From positions 62,001 to 126,000 of the forward strand of contig CAKREB010000001.1 of the NCBI GenBank assembly GCA_934317005.1: 64,000 bases of DNA, read 5' to 3'. Position 1 is the stretch's first letter; every line of letters starts with the position of its first letter. Of the stretch, positions 9,947 through 20,625 are shown one piece after another. The notes under the pieces are model-generated. The model saw only the letters and a program-made list of their open reading frames with translations, ran no database searches and was not told the origin of the DNA. Made by a program: the position numbers and the translations under genes. This DNA is from an uncultured Lachnospiraceae bacterium (GTDB lineage: Bacteria > Bacillota > Clostridia > Lachnospirales > Lachnospiraceae).

Positions 9947-12364
9947 ATGATTGTCTTACAAAATATCAGTAAATATTATTATACCGATACATCAGTTACG
10001 CAGGCTTTGCGAAAGGTCAATCTGACTTTTCGGGTAGGAGAGTTTGTAGCAATCACCGGTGAAAGTGGAAGTGGTAAGTCTACGTTGATAAATGTGATCA
10101 GCGGGATGGATACTTTTGATGATGGCGAAATGTATTATAATGGTGAGCCGACTTTTGCTTATGATGCCGCTGATTGGGAAAAGTTCCGACGGGAAAAGAT
10201 TGGATTTGTATTTCAAAATTACAGTCTGATCGGCCACTATACGGCTTTGCAAAATATTACCAGTACGCTGTTGATTATGGGAAAGGCAGGAGACAGTGCC
10301 GAAGAAAAGGCAAAACAGTATTTGAAAAAAGTCGGATTGCAGGGGCTGGAGGATCAGTTGGCATCGGAGCTTTCCAGTGGCCAGAAGCAGCGTTTGTCGA
10401 TTGCCAGAGCGTTAGCGAAGGAAACAGAGATTATTGTAGCGGACGAGCCGACAGGAAATTTGGACAGTGAGACGGGAAAGCAGATTGTGGAACTGCTCAA
10501 GGAGGTTTCAAAGGACAGGCTCGTACTGATGGTTACACATAATTATGAGCAGGCAGAACCTTATGTGACTCGAAAAGTCAGATTGCACGATGGGGAAGTG
10601 GTTGCAGACACGCGGGCATTGTCAGCTGATGAAGAAATTGTGCCGGAAAAAGAAAAACTTGCACAAAATACTGTGCAAAAGGATTCAAGGAGCAAAAGAC
10701 AGATATGGAAGGAAGAGTTCCAGGTTGCCGGTGTTTTTGCGGCATTGAATCGTCATTCTTTAAAATACAGAGCATGGATGTTCCGGTTGTTTTTGGGGGT
10801 GACAGCATTAGTATCCTTTATATTTATTGGACAATTATTTAAAAATGCAGATGATACCTTTACAAGAGATTATGAGCATGAAATTTATAAGCAGAAAAAT
10901 GACAGCCGCCTTTCGGTCATGAAAAAGGATGGAACGGTGCTTACAAAAAAGGATATTAAGACAATGCAGTCGATACGCAATGTCACATCGGTGGATCAGT
11001 ATGATATCGTAAATGATATCAACTATTATTATGAGGAAAATAAAGATTTTCATTATGACTACGAAACACAAAATTCTATGTATATGACAGGCGGTGATGT
11101 AGGGGTAGTAAGTCAACTGCATTCCGACAAGACACCGGTTTTTGATAAGAAAAATAAATTTATGCGTTCGGTGACTTGTATAGATCAGTCGGATCTCGAA
11201 GCGGGAAGAATGCCAAAGGCACTGGATGAGATTGTGCTCTATGCGGATGAAAAGAAGGCGATTTCTACGAAGAAAGAAATTTACTTTACGGCAGATAATA
11301 TTTTAGGAGAAAAAGCATATTATCATCGCAAATTTAAAGTAGTAGGTATTTTAAAGAAAAAGACATCCCAGATATATTTTGCGCAGGACTTTTGTCGTAT
11401 GATGTCGGCATCTGTTTCCGGAGATCAGATTAAATTAAAATATTTTTATGTAAACGAAATTGGCAACTATGCCGGAGAGAATACTTTTAATCTTGTGATC
11501 AATGAAAAGCTTAAAGGAACGGAAGCAAGGGTTTCACAAAATTATCTGGTACCGGCTATGGAGGATTTTCAAGGGGGTCAGTCGGTGCTGCCGGTAGAGA
11601 GAGCAGTACCGGGAAATGATGTGATGCTCTTAAACCTCAGCAAAAATGCAACGGGAACAACAAAGACCATGAAACAGCTTGCAGCAGCTTCAAAGGAATT
11701 GAAAGAAGCGACACTTTATGATGTAAAATTGATGTTAGAGTCTTTAGAAAAGAAGGGAAAGATGCAGACAATCAGAGTTAGCAGTGAGGCTTTTAACGAC
11801 CAGAGTGGAGAATTTTTAGAGGTGAGTCAGGAGGTCTTTGACCAATACTGTGGGAGGAAGTCTACACAGGCTTCGGTCTACATAAAAAATTATACAAAGA
11901 CAGATAAAGTGATCTCAAAGTTAGAGAAAGCAGGTTATCGGGCGGTCAGTACCTACCGTATCAGTTCGGTTACTTATAATGAAGAAAAGGTAATGGATCG
12001 TCTGATCTTTATCGGAATTTCAGTGGGCATCCTTTTGATGATGGCATTTGTTGAAGTTTTGATTTTGCGTTCGCTTATGAAGATTAAGATAAAGGATTTT
12101 TATGTACTGAAGTCAATGGGAATGCAGTTTCCGGTTATTCAAAAAATTAATATACTTGAGATGACACGATATTGCGTAGAGGCAATGGCTGTAATCGTGG
12201 CTGTCATGCTTCTGTTAAATATTCTAGGTATCTCTATGGTGCATGGGATGATGATATATTATGGGGCTTTGGCATATCTGGCATTTGTCCTATATAATCT
12301 GTTGCTCATTGAAATTACAGTATATGCGTTTAACCGGCTTTTGAGGGGGAGGATAGCAGTATGA
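9947..12364 (+). CDS. ABC transporter, fused ATPase and FtsX-type permease (first)
   Basis: An 805-residue MacB/FtsX-type half transporter. The ATPase occupies about residues 1-225: Walker A GESGSGKST, signature LSSGQKQRLSIARAL (LSSGQ rather than LSGGQ), Walker B VADEPTGNLD. A membrane helix near residue 280 is followed by a large external domain (about 300-670) and three C-terminal helices. The start follows GGGAGGGGAATTT. Its stop overlaps the next gene by 4 bases (ATGA), and the two likely form a heterodimer. The family exports peptides or lipids or acts as mechanotransmission machinery; the substrate cannot be told from sequence. Confidence 0.88.
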   Translation: MIVLQNISKYYYTDTSVTQALRKVNLTFRVGEFVAITGESGSGKSTLINVISGMDTFDDGEMYYNGEPTFAYDAADWEKFRREKIGFVFQNYSLIGHYTALQNITSTLLIMGKAGDSAEEKAKQYLKKVGLQGLEDQLASELSSGQKQRLSIARALAKETEIIVADEPTGNLDSETGKQIVELLKEVSKDRLVLMVTHNYEQAEPYVTRKVRLHDGEVVADTRALSADEEIVPEKEKLAQNTVQKDSRSKRQIWKEEFQVAGVFAALNRHSLKYRAWMFRLFLGVTALVSFIFIGQLFKNADDTFTRDYEHEIYKQKNDSRLSVMKKDGTVLTKKDIKTMQSIRNVTSVDQYDIVNDINYYYEENKDFHYDYETQNSMYMTGGDVGVVSQLHSDKTPVFDKKNKFMRSVTCIDQSDLEAGRMPKALDEIVLYADEKKAISTKKEIYFTADNILGEKAYYHRKFKVVGILKKKTSQIYFAQDFCRMMSASVSGDQIKLKYFYVNEIGNYAGENTFNLVINEKLKGTEARVSQNYLVPAMEDFQGGQSVLPVERAVPGNDVMLLNLSKNATGTTKTMKQLAAASKELKEATLYDVKLMLESLEKKGKMQTIRVSSEAFNDQSGEFLEVSQEVFDQYCGRKSTQASVYIKNYTKTDKVISKLEKAGYRAVSTYRISSVTYNEEKVMDRLIFIGISVGILLMMAFVEVLILRSLMKIKIKDFYVLKSMGMQFPVIQKINILEMTRYCVEAMAVIVAVMLLLNILGISMVHGMMIYYGALAYLAFVLYNLLLIEITVYAFNRLLRGRIAV

Positions 12365-14826
12365 TCAAGATAACGGGTTTGGATAAGTTTTTTAATAAGG
12401 GCAGGAAAAATGAACTGCATGTACTCAATGGCATTAACCTCTCTTTTGAAGAGAAGGGCTTGGTGTGCATATTAGGAGAAAGTGGTTCCGGAAAGACAAC
12501 GTTACTTAATACGATCGGTGGCTTGGACACTTTTTCAGGTGGCGAGATACAGATTGAGGATACCGTATTAAAGCAGTATGATCCGAAGGAAGTAGAGCGT
12601 TTGCGCAGCGACAAATTTGGATATATTTTTCAAAATTATTATCTGCTGCAGGATTACACCGTTGCATATAATGTGCGCCTGGCACTCAATACATTTCCGC
12701 TGTCAGACGAGGAAAAGGATCAGCGAGTGGATTATGCATTGGAAAAGTTAGATATGCTCCGTTACAAAAAGAAGCTGGTATCACAGCTTTCCGGCGGACA
12801 GCAGCAGCGCGTTTCCATTGCAAGAGCATTGGTAAAGTCACCTAAGATTATATTGGCAGATGAGCCTACCGGTAATCTAGATGAAGAAAATACACTTCGC
12901 ACCATGAGTATTTTGAAAAATATCTCTAAGGACTGCCTTGTCATTCTGGTGTCCCATGAGAAAAGAGTGGCACATTTTTTCGCAGATCGGATTATTGAAA
13001 TTCGGGATGGCAGAATCCTAAAGGATTATCAAAATCAGAGTCAGGATGCCTATGAACGTATGGATGATGGCAATATTTATCTGCGGGATATGGAGAAGCT
13101 TTCTCTGCAGGATACAGAGCAGTATGCGATAGATCTTTATCAGGATGAAAGCAGCAGGGAGCAGAAGCTTCGTTTGAATCTGGCATGGAAAGATGGAAAA
13201 TTATATATACAAAATCTGTCCGACTGTGAAGTGCTTTTAGAAGGAGAAGAGATTGGATGCCAAATGCTTGATTGCAGCAAGCCAAATGTGGAGAAGGAAG
13301 AAGTAGAAAAGTTTGAGTTTTCTCTGCCATATCTAAATGGACACCAGGAGGCAAAGCTTGGCAGACATGAAATCTGGAAAATGGCACTGGAAAATATTCG
13401 CCTGATGGGAAAAAAGCAGGCGTTTGTTATGGGAATCCTTTTGGTTACGGCAGTATTGATGACGATTACGCTTGCCAATTTTACAAATAACTTTTTCTAT
13501 GATAAATGGAAGGTTCAGAAAGCAGATTCACACTATGTGACAGTAAAGGCATCGGTAGGATATCAGGTGGATCAGCAAAGTTATAATGAGGCATTTAAAA
13601 AGTTTTGCGAAAAGTATGCTTTTACTGAAAAAAATGGTGAGCTTTATAAAACTTCCGGTGAAGATCTCACGTTGTATTACAACGGTTTTCGTCAACTGAA
13701 TGATCAGGGAGTCAGCTTTTCTGATGCGTCTTTTGTGTCTTCATCGCATTTGAAAAAAACGGAGCTGGTTTATGGAAGAATGCCGGAAAAATCTTCAGAA
13801 ATCGTGATGGATAAATGGCTGATTGATGTATTTTTCAAATCCGACAGTCCGTTCCGGTCTTTGTATAAGGAATATACAGATTTTTTGGGAATGACTCTGG
13901 AGGCGAAGATTACCGGAGATACTTTTACATTGGTTGGTATTTGTGATAAGAATGAACCAAGTATTTATATGAGTCAGACCAGAGCGATGGGAATTGGTGT
14001 GGTTGTGTCAGGCTACAACGGAGATAGTACCGGTGCACAGCGTATTATGACATTAAAAGAGCTTCAACAGGAATATCCCGGTAAATATGATTCTCTCACT
14101 TTAAAAGATCATGAAGTTCTGGTTCGGGCATCTGAAGAAAAGACGATGGATTCGAAAGAAATCTATATGGCAAACGGTGCAGAATATAAAGTGGTGGGTT
14201 CGTACGCAGATGATGTAGATATAGATTATGTCGTAAATGATGCTTCTGCCATAGAAATTCGAAATGCTTATATTCTGAATACTAAGGGATATCAGGTGTA
14301 TACGGATAACCCTGAAAAGACAATAAGCGAACTGAAAAATGCTGCAAAGGCACCTGAGTATAGTGACTATTTCCGCTTAAAGGTAACGAGTGAGTATAAA
14401 CAGGAATTAGCACAGTTTCATAAGAAGCAGAGAGAAAACATAAATACACGTAATCTGGTTTCCGTTGCCGCAGTATTTCTAGCGCTTTTTGCTATTTATT
14501 TTACAGTCAAATCAAATGTATCCTCCCGCATGGAGGAACTCACTGTGTACCGTTTGATTGGTATTTCAAAGAGAAGTATTATTCAGGCATATTTGGTAGA
14601 AATGTTTTTGGTCAGCACTTATACCATACTTCCGGCAGTTTTGGTGACAACGGGTATATTACAGTTTATTGGTTCAGTTCCATCTTTGGAGTTGTCTATG
14701 CATTTTCCAGGGTGGACGGCACTGCTGCTTATCGCTATTCTGTATGCAATGAACCTGTTGATCAGTATCTTACCGGTCAGAAATATTTTGTCAAAGCCAC
14801 CGGCACAGCTTGCTGTGAAATCATGA
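12361..14826 (+). CDS. ABC transporter, fused ATPase and FtsX-type permease (second)
   Basis: An 821-residue partner of the preceding gene with the same layout. ATPase motifs are GESGSGKTT, canonical LSGGQQQRVSIARAL and LADEPTGNLD; a linker of about 110 residues precedes the first membrane helix (MGILLVTAVLMTITLANF, near residue 360), then an external domain and three C-terminal helices. Within the pair only this ATPase has a consensus signature, which suggests unequal ATP sites. It overlaps the first gene by 4 bases and abuts the convergent kinase stop with no gap, so no separate terminator fits between them. Confidence 0.88.
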   Translation: MIKITGLDKFFNKGRKNELHVLNGINLSFEEKGLVCILGESGSGKTTLLNTIGGLDTFSGGEIQIEDTVLKQYDPKEVERLRSDKFGYIFQNYYLLQDYTVAYNVRLALNTFPLSDEEKDQRVDYALEKLDMLRYKKKLVSQLSGGQQQRVSIARALVKSPKIILADEPTGNLDEENTLRTMSILKNISKDCLVILVSHEKRVAHFFADRIIEIRDGRILKDYQNQSQDAYERMDDGNIYLRDMEKLSLQDTEQYAIDLYQDESSREQKLRLNLAWKDGKLYIQNLSDCEVLLEGEEIGCQMLDCSKPNVEKEEVEKFEFSLPYLNGHQEAKLGRHEIWKMALENIRLMGKKQAFVMGILLVTAVLMTITLANFTNNFFYDKWKVQKADSHYVTVKASVGYQVDQQSYNEAFKKFCEKYAFTEKNGELYKTSGEDLTLYYNGFRQLNDQGVSFSDASFVSSSHLKKTELVYGRMPEKSSEIVMDKWLIDVFFKSDSPFRSLYKEYTDFLGMTLEAKITGDTFTLVGICDKNEPSIYMSQTRAMGIGVVVSGYNGDSTGAQRIMTLKELQQEYPGKYDSLTLKDHEVLVRASEEKTMDSKEIYMANGAEYKVVGSYADDVDIDYVVNDASAIEIRNAYILNTKGYQVYTDNPEKTISELKNAAKAPEYSDYFRLKVTSEYKQELAQFHKKQRENINTRNLVSVAAVFLALFAIYFTVKSNVSSRMEELTVYRLIGISKRSIIQAYLVEMFLVSTYTILPAVLVTTGILQFIGSVPSLELSMHFPGWTALLLIAILYAMNLLISILPVRNILSKPPAQLAVKS

Positions 14827-16998
14827 TCATAGCCGGTGAAGCAGCTTTTTGACTTTGTCCCATTCGTGATTGTGGACAGAGAAGCGGATTTTTTCTAACA
14901 AACTTTTCTTTTTCATTGGAAATGACATGGATAAAAGAAAATCTAACTGTTTGTTGATCTGTGCAATCTCTTTATTCTTAATAGCTGTGCGCAGAGCGTG
15001 AAGAGATTGCAGGATTGCTTCGGAATCGTCCTGCGAGGATACGAAGGAAGCAGCAGAAACAGTTGTGTCTTCTGCATTGACGGAGTTTTCGGCTGCATGT
15101 GCCTCACATTCGGAAGCAATTTTACGATAATGTGCCATTAGTGCGCGATGTTCATAATCAATATAGTGAGTGTCCTCGTCTTTTGCAGCATTTTCCATAC
15201 GAAGTGCTTCTTCATAAAGCGAGAGTGCACCGATGGATTTTGCTGTGCTTTTTAACGCATGCACATGGACACGGTATGTCTTCCAGTCTTTTTTTCGGTA
15301 ATTTTCATCGATCACAGCAATCTTATCTTCGCAGGATTGATAAAACATTTCCAAAAGTTCCTGATAAAGCTCTGTAAGATTGCCGCTGTAGTTTAGACCG
15401 AGTGCATAGTCGATTTCCTTTGACAATGTGGTCTGGCCAGACTGCTTTGGAGAGATGGAAGCAAGGATTGTTTCAGACCTTGTTTCGGTCGGTGCAGTCT
15501 TTTTTGTATCAGAATCTGCTGTGGCATGAGAGGAGTGCACCTCGACAACAACAGGGCAGAGCAGATTTTTTGGAAGATATTTGCGAATGGATGCTTCCAA
15601 TACTTCTCCGGACACAGGCTTTGAGAGATAGTCATGAAAGCCCTGTTCCAGATACATGTTACGTGCACCTAACACAGCGTTTGCCGTCAATATGATAACA
15701 GGAGTATCCTTGCACATATGATTCATTTCCTGCATTTTCTGAAAGGTTTCAATGCCGTCCATCTCCGGCATCATATGATCAAGATAAATAATGTCGTAAT
15801 GCTTTTTGGTGATCATGTTCAAACATTCTTCTCCTGATGCACCGGTATCGATCTGAACCTTTGTAGCAGCGAGAAGTCCTAAAAAGACCTTTCGATTCAT
15901 CTCGTTATCATCGATCAAAAGGATATTGGCATTTGGTGCGGAAAACGTAGGAGCATATTGTTTGGGAGCGACATAAGACTGCTTTCTGGCATTGATATTT
16001 CCAATCGGTGTATTGTCAACAATATGCTGACGCAGACGGAAAGAAAAGGTAGAGCCTTTGCCGTATTCGCTTTTTACTTCAATCTTGCTTCCCATCAAAA
16101 AGAGAAGCTGACGCGCGATATTTAAGCCCAGTCCGGTTCCCTGAATCTTGGCATTTCTTTTTTCATCCAGACGCTCAAACATGTGAAAGAGCCGGTCGAT
16201 TTCGTTTGGATGGATTCCTATGCCGGTATCCGTGACCTCCATATATAATGTGACATAATCTTCTCTTGCTGATTCAACTACAACGCGGAATGTAATAGAA
16301 CCGGTTTCTGTGTATTTGATCGCATTGCTTAACAGGTTTAACAGAACCTGCTTAATACGTGTTTCATCACCGTATAGTGTTTTTGGAATATTTTCATCAA
16401 AGATAATATGGCTTTTCAGATTCTTTTCCTTTGATTTGATGCGAAGCATCGTAGACAGATCCAAAAGTAACTCTTCGGTCTGATAGTTTGCGCATACGAT
16501 ATTCATTTTTCCGGTTTCTATCTTAGAAAAATCTAAAATGTCATTTACTATGGTAAGAAGTGTGTTGCTTGCATGCTGTATATCCAGAGCACATTTTTGA
16601 ATATCTTCGGATGGATTTTGGCGAAGGATCAACTCGTCCATACCCATGATCGCATTGATCGGAGTACGGATTTCATGTGACATATTGGCAAGAAACTGAC
16701 TTTTGGCGCGATTGGCGCGTTCTGCCTCCAGACGGGCTGCCTCAATCTGCTTAATCTGGCGTTTGATCAGTGACATTGTGCTGATACGCGATAAGATCCA
16801 TGTGATCAGTATAACAAGAATGATGCAGACCAAAAACAGAATAATACGAAATGTATGCTGTTTGTAAAAAGGAACTGCAGTCTGTGAGATCGTATCGAAA
16901 TAAGAAGGAACGGTAAGTTCCTCTGTCTTGGCGTTTAAATTGAAATAAGAGATGCCTCTTAAAATGATAGTAAAAAATAAAAAAATACCACTTTCCAT
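14827..16998 (-). CDS. Hybrid sensor histidine kinase with receiver and HPt domains
   Basis: A 723-residue membrane kinase. Two membrane helices (about 4-18 and 51-70) enclose only about 30 external residues, so it lacks a large sensor domain. The dimerisation and phosphoacceptor segment is FLANMSHEIRTP (H108), followed by an ATPase domain with the GTGLGLNIARQLL glycine box, a receiver domain with IIYLDHMMPEMDG (phospho-Asp in LDHMMP), and a C-terminal HPt domain with HVHALKSTAKSIGA. The chain implies an internal His-Asp-His relay; the final response regulator is not next door. The start follows AGGGGAGCTATACC. Confidence 0.92.
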   Translation of the reverse strand: MESGIFLFFTIILRGISYFNLNAKTEELTVPSYFDTISQTAVPFYKQHTFRIILFLVCIILVILITWILSRISTMSLIKRQIKQIEAARLEAERANRAKSQFLANMSHEIRTPINAIMGMDELILRQNPSEDIQKCALDIQHASNTLLTIVNDILDFSKIETGKMNIVCANYQTEELLLDLSTMLRIKSKEKNLKSHIIFDENIPKTLYGDETRIKQVLLNLLSNAIKYTETGSITFRVVVESAREDYVTLYMEVTDTGIGIHPNEIDRLFHMFERLDEKRNAKIQGTGLGLNIARQLLFLMGSKIEVKSEYGKGSTFSFRLRQHIVDNTPIGNINARKQSYVAPKQYAPTFSAPNANILLIDDNEMNRKVFLGLLAATKVQIDTGASGEECLNMITKKHYDIIYLDHMMPEMDGIETFQKMQEMNHMCKDTPVIILTANAVLGARNMYLEQGFHDYLSKPVSGEVLEASIRKYLPKNLLCPVVVEVHSSHATADSDTKKTAPTETRSETILASISPKQSGQTTLSKEIDYALGLNYSGNLTELYQELLEMFYQSCEDKIAVIDENYRKKDWKTYRVHVHALKSTAKSIGALSLYEEALRMENAAKDEDTHYIDYEHRALMAHYRKIASECEAHAAENSVNAEDTTVSAASFVSSQDDSEAILQSLHALRTAIKNKEIAQINKQLDFLLSMSFPMKKKSLLEKIRFSVHNHEWDKVKKLLHRL

Positions 16999-17323
16999 TG
17001 GTATAGCTCCCCTCTGTTGTTAATATACCCTCAAAATATACCTTTATTACAGTATAGTCTATAGTATAGCATAAAAAGAATGGAGCGCAAAGGGAAAGAG
17101 AGAATGCGGTGGCATTCTCTCAATAGGCTGCTAATGAAGAAATGTGAGATGTGAAGATTATGTGTTGTCTGCTTAGAATGCAGCATCCATCCGTGAAATT
17201 ATGGAGAGGTTTACATTATAAATGTTCTGAAAAAAGAATTTACAGGATACTGTGGTATGATTTAAAATGGAAAGCGTCAGTACGTTGTGCTGGCGCTTAT
17301 TCTATATATTAGGAGCAAAAAAT
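16999..17323. other. intergenic region with a strong hairpin
   Basis: A 325-base gap between divergent genes. It contains a perfect 10-bp stem with a 4-base loop at 17098-17121 (GAGAGAATGC / GCATTCTCTC) without a U-run on the + strand; on the - strand it is followed by TTTCCCTTT. A second stem with a G-U pair (AAGCGTCAG / CTGGCGCTT, 17270-17298) lies in the leader of the beta-galactosidase gene and may act as an attenuator. No coding sequence was recognised. Confidence 0.5.
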
Positions 17324-20300
17324 ATGATTATACCAAAACATTATGAAAATCTTACCATTTTACATGAAAATACAATGCCGGCAAGAGCCTACTATATTCC
17401 GGCATCGAAGCGCATGGATACACTTGTTGAGCACAGGGAAGAATCTGACCGTCTGCAGTTTTTGAATGGAGAGTGGAAGTTTCGTTATTATTCCAGTATC
17501 TATGATCTGCAGGAAAAATTTTATCGGGAAGAGTATATTGCAGATGCATATGATACGATCATGGTGCCGGGAACATGGCAAAATAGCGGATATGATACGC
17601 ATCAGTATACTAATATACGGTATCCGTATCCGTTTGATCCGCCATATGTGCCACAGGATAATCCGTGCAGCGCATACCGATATGAGTTTTTCTATGAAAA
17701 GTGTGCAGAGGCACCAAATGCATTTTTGAACTTTGAAGGTGTGGATGCCTGCTTTTATGTATGGCTGAATGGACAGTATGTAGGTTATAGCCAGGTGACG
17801 CATATAACAAGCGAGTTTGACATTACGCCGTATGTGCGGGAAGGAAAGAATATGCTTGCCGTATTGGTTTTAAAATGGTGTGATGGAAGCTATCTGGAAG
17901 ATCAGGATAAGTTCCGTATGAGCGGTATTATTCGGGATGTATATATATTGAAACGTCCAAAGCAGTGCATTTATGATTACTTTATTAAGACAGAGCAGGA
18001 GAAGCACTTAGCAAAGCTTCGACTGGAACTGGACTATATCGGTCAGAAGATACCGGTTCGGATTACATTGGAGGATGCGACCGGAAAAGTATTAGAACAA
18101 AAAAAGATAGACAGTGCTTCTTTGGCGGCAAAGGAAAAGGAGGACTTGTCGAGTACAGAAGCTTTTGCTGTACAGGATGTTTGGAAGGCAGAATGTACTT
18201 TTGAAATCCCAGATCCAATTCTGTGGAATGCAGAACACCCGTATCTATATCGTGTGATTATGGACACAGAACAGGAAGTGATCGTAGAATATGTTGGGAT
18301 TCGTCAGATTGCGATTCAGGACAAGACAGTGTGTCTGAATGGGATACCGATTGTTTTTCACGGAGTGAACCGTCACGAATCAGATCCTGTGACTGGTTCG
18401 GTAGTGACGATGGAGCAGATCAAAAAGGATCTTATGCTGATGAAGCAGCATAATGTCAATGCAATCCGTACTAGCCATTACCCGAATGTACCTTACTTTT
18501 ACCAGCTTTGTGATAAATACGGCTTTTATGTAATCGATGAGGCGGACAATGAAAGTCACGGAGCGTGCGAGCGTTTCTTTGCAGACAATGATTATGTTAT
18601 GAAAAGTAAATATTGGAATGAACCGATTGCAGATAATCCTGACTTTATCGAAGCGACTGTAGACCGTGTGGAGCGTATGGTGCGCCGTGACAAAAACCGT
18701 CCGTGTATCGTTATCTGGTCGATGGGAAATGAATGTGCCTACGGCTGTACCTTTGAAAAGGCGCTGGAGTGGACAAAGTCATATGATGACAGCAGATTGA
18801 CGCAGTATGAAAGTGCTTTGTATCACAGTGACAAGAGAAAATATGACTTTTCGAATCTGGATCTTTATAGCCGGATGTATCCGGGCTTTGAGGATATTGC
18901 GTCATATTTGGACAGCAAACCAGATAAACCATTTATTTTGATTGAATATAGTCATGCGATGGGAAATGGACCGGGAGATCTTGAGGACTATTTTCAGGTA
19001 TTTCATGGAAATGACATGATGTGTGGCGGTTTTGTGTGGGAATGGTGTGACCATGCAATCTACGCAGGAAAGACACAGGATGGCAAAGAAAAATACCTTT
19101 ATGGTGGAGATCACAAAGAAAAGCTGCACGATGGTAATTTCTGCATGGATGGTCTGGTATATCCGGATCGCACGCCGCATACAGGACTTTTGGAATATAA
19201 AAATGTCTATCGTCCATTGCGCATAGAAAGCTTTGACTGCCAGCGTAAAGAGGCAGTGTTACATAATTATCTGGAGTTTGCAAATATTCAGGATGAACTT
19301 GCAATCTGCTATCGTATTTCCTGCGATGGCGAAGTAACAGAACAGGGAGAACTGCCGGCTGTGTCTGTAGAGGCAGGACAATCGGCATCGGTAAAGATAC
19401 CGTTTACAGTGCCGATAAAGGGGAGAACGTATCTTACACTGGAATATCGAACGAAAAAGGGTACCCCGTTAGTTCCAAAGGATTCGGTGCTAGGCTTTGA
19501 TGAGGTGTTACTAGAAAATGAAGATATGAGAAATCAGTTTGTGGTACAGTCAACCCAGGCACTGCATGAAAAAGAAGCAGCACTTAAAGTTACAGAAAGT
19601 GATACGATAGTGACGGTTTCAGGAGAGGACTTTTGCTATACATTTGATAAAAGAACGGGTCTGCCAGAGAGTATGCAATATCGGCAAAAAGAATATTTCA
19701 CACGACCGATGGAGCTTAACATCTGGCGCGCTCCAACAGACAATGACAGAAATATCAAATGGGAATGGATACGTGCGTTTTATGATCAGACATATGCAAG
19801 AGCCTATGATATGTGTACGGAAAATGGTACAGACGGTGAGGTGAAGCTTACATGCAAAATGGGTCTGTTTGCAGACAGTATCCAGAGAATCCTTACGATT
19901 GAAACTGTCTGGACAATCTATCCAAACGGAGGAATCGGTGTATCGATGCATGTTAAGAAGGACACGGAATTTCCGGTGCTACCACGATTCGGACTGCGCC
20001 TGTTCCTGCCAAAGTCCATGCAGCAGACAGAGTTTTATGGAATGGGGCCGATGGAATGTTATTGCGATAAGCATCAGGCGGCAAGTCATGGAAAATATAT
20101 TATGAATGTACAGCAGATGTTTGAGGACTATATCCGTCCGCAGGAAAATGGAAGTCATTATGATTGCTCGTATGTCCGTCTGACAGATAAAAAGAGGGGA
20201 TTTGCAGCATTTAGTAAGCAGAGCTTTTCCTTTAATGCGTCAGAATATACGCAGGAGGAGCTGACGAAAAAGGCGCACAACTTTGAGTTAGTGGAGTGCG

Positions 20301-20434
20301 AGGATACCGTGCTTTGCCTGGATTATGCGCAAAATGGAGTCGGTTCTAACAGCTGTGGACCGGAACTTCTTAAAAAATATAGGCTGGATGCAGAACAGTT
20401 TACATTTGAAATCATGTTGCAACCGGAGGCTTAG
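17324..20434 (+). CDS. lacZ: Beta-galactosidase, glycoside hydrolase family 2
   Basis: A 1036-residue GH2 enzyme of LacZ type that hydrolyses terminal beta-galactosides in the cytosol; no signal peptide is seen. The catalytic acid/base glutamate is in IVIWSMGNECAYG and the nucleophile in ILIEYSHAMGNG. FHGVNRHESDP and the C-terminal small-chain region (WRAPTDND, YYGMGP-like FYGMGPMECYCD) are typical. The start at 17324 follows AGGAGCAAAAAAT; an in-frame ATG at 17267 lacks a ribosome site and would add a leader containing the stem-loop. It stands alone with no transporter or regulator next to it. Confidence 0.95.
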   Translation: MIIPKHYENLTILHENTMPARAYYIPASKRMDTLVEHREESDRLQFLNGEWKFRYYSSIYDLQEKFYREEYIADAYDTIMVPGTWQNSGYDTHQYTNIRYPYPFDPPYVPQDNPCSAYRYEFFYEKCAEAPNAFLNFEGVDACFYVWLNGQYVGYSQVTHITSEFDITPYVREGKNMLAVLVLKWCDGSYLEDQDKFRMSGIIRDVYILKRPKQCIYDYFIKTEQEKHLAKLRLELDYIGQKIPVRITLEDATGKVLEQKKIDSASLAAKEKEDLSSTEAFAVQDVWKAECTFEIPDPILWNAEHPYLYRVIMDTEQEVIVEYVGIRQIAIQDKTVCLNGIPIVFHGVNRHESDPVTGSVVTMEQIKKDLMLMKQHNVNAIRTSHYPNVPYFYQLCDKYGFYVIDEADNESHGACERFFADNDYVMKSKYWNEPIADNPDFIEATVDRVERMVRRDKNRPCIVIWSMGNECAYGCTFEKALEWTKSYDDSRLTQYESALYHSDKRKYDFSNLDLYSRMYPGFEDIASYLDSKPDKPFILIEYSHAMGNGPGDLEDYFQVFHGNDMMCGGFVWEWCDHAIYAGKTQDGKEKYLYGGDHKEKLHDGNFCMDGLVYPDRTPHTGLLEYKNVYRPLRIESFDCQRKEAVLHNYLEFANIQDELAICYRISCDGEVTEQGELPAVSVEAGQSASVKIPFTVPIKGRTYLTLEYRTKKGTPLVPKDSVLGFDEVLLENEDMRNQFVVQSTQALHEKEAALKVTESDTIVTVSGEDFCYTFDKRTGLPESMQYRQKEYFTRPMELNIWRAPTDNDRNIKWEWIRAFYDQTYARAYDMCTENGTDGEVKLTCKMGLFADSIQRILTIETVWTIYPNGGIGVSMHVKKDTEFPVLPRFGLRLFLPKSMQQTEFYGMGPMECYCDKHQAASHGKYIMNVQQMFEDYIRPQENGSHYDCSYVRLTDKKRGFAAFSKQSFSFNASEYTQEELTKKAHNFELVECEDTVLCLDYAQNGVGSNSCGPELLKKYRLDAEQFTFEIMLQPEA

Positions 20435-20479
20435 ACGAAGAACTCTTTTTGCACATTTCTCCTGAACTTACATATATAT

Positions 20480-20568
20480 GAATTAGCATTAAAAATTATT
20501 CTGTTTGTTTTGAAGCGTACTTGCAAGTGGCAGATTTTATGGACACAGGAAAAATGTGATGCTAATTC
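20480..20568. repeat. 10-bp inverted repeat upstream of cotJ
   Basis: GAATTAGCAT (20480-20489) and its exact reverse complement ATGCTAATTC (20559-20568) enclose 69 bases in the 190-base gap between lacZ and cotJA. It may be a regulator site or a long-range RNA stem. A sporulation sigma promoter for cotJ is expected here but none could be assigned confidently. Confidence 0.4.
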
Positions 20569-20625
20569 AAAATCCCGTATTGTTTTGGAATATTTCTAAA
20601 AAGCAATACAGAAATGGAGAAATGT

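Noticed and set aside
17324..17400. Start of beta-galactosidase at the in-frame ATG 17267
   Set aside because: The region from 17267 forms a leader stem-loop and lacks a ribosome site; 17324 follows AGGAGC.
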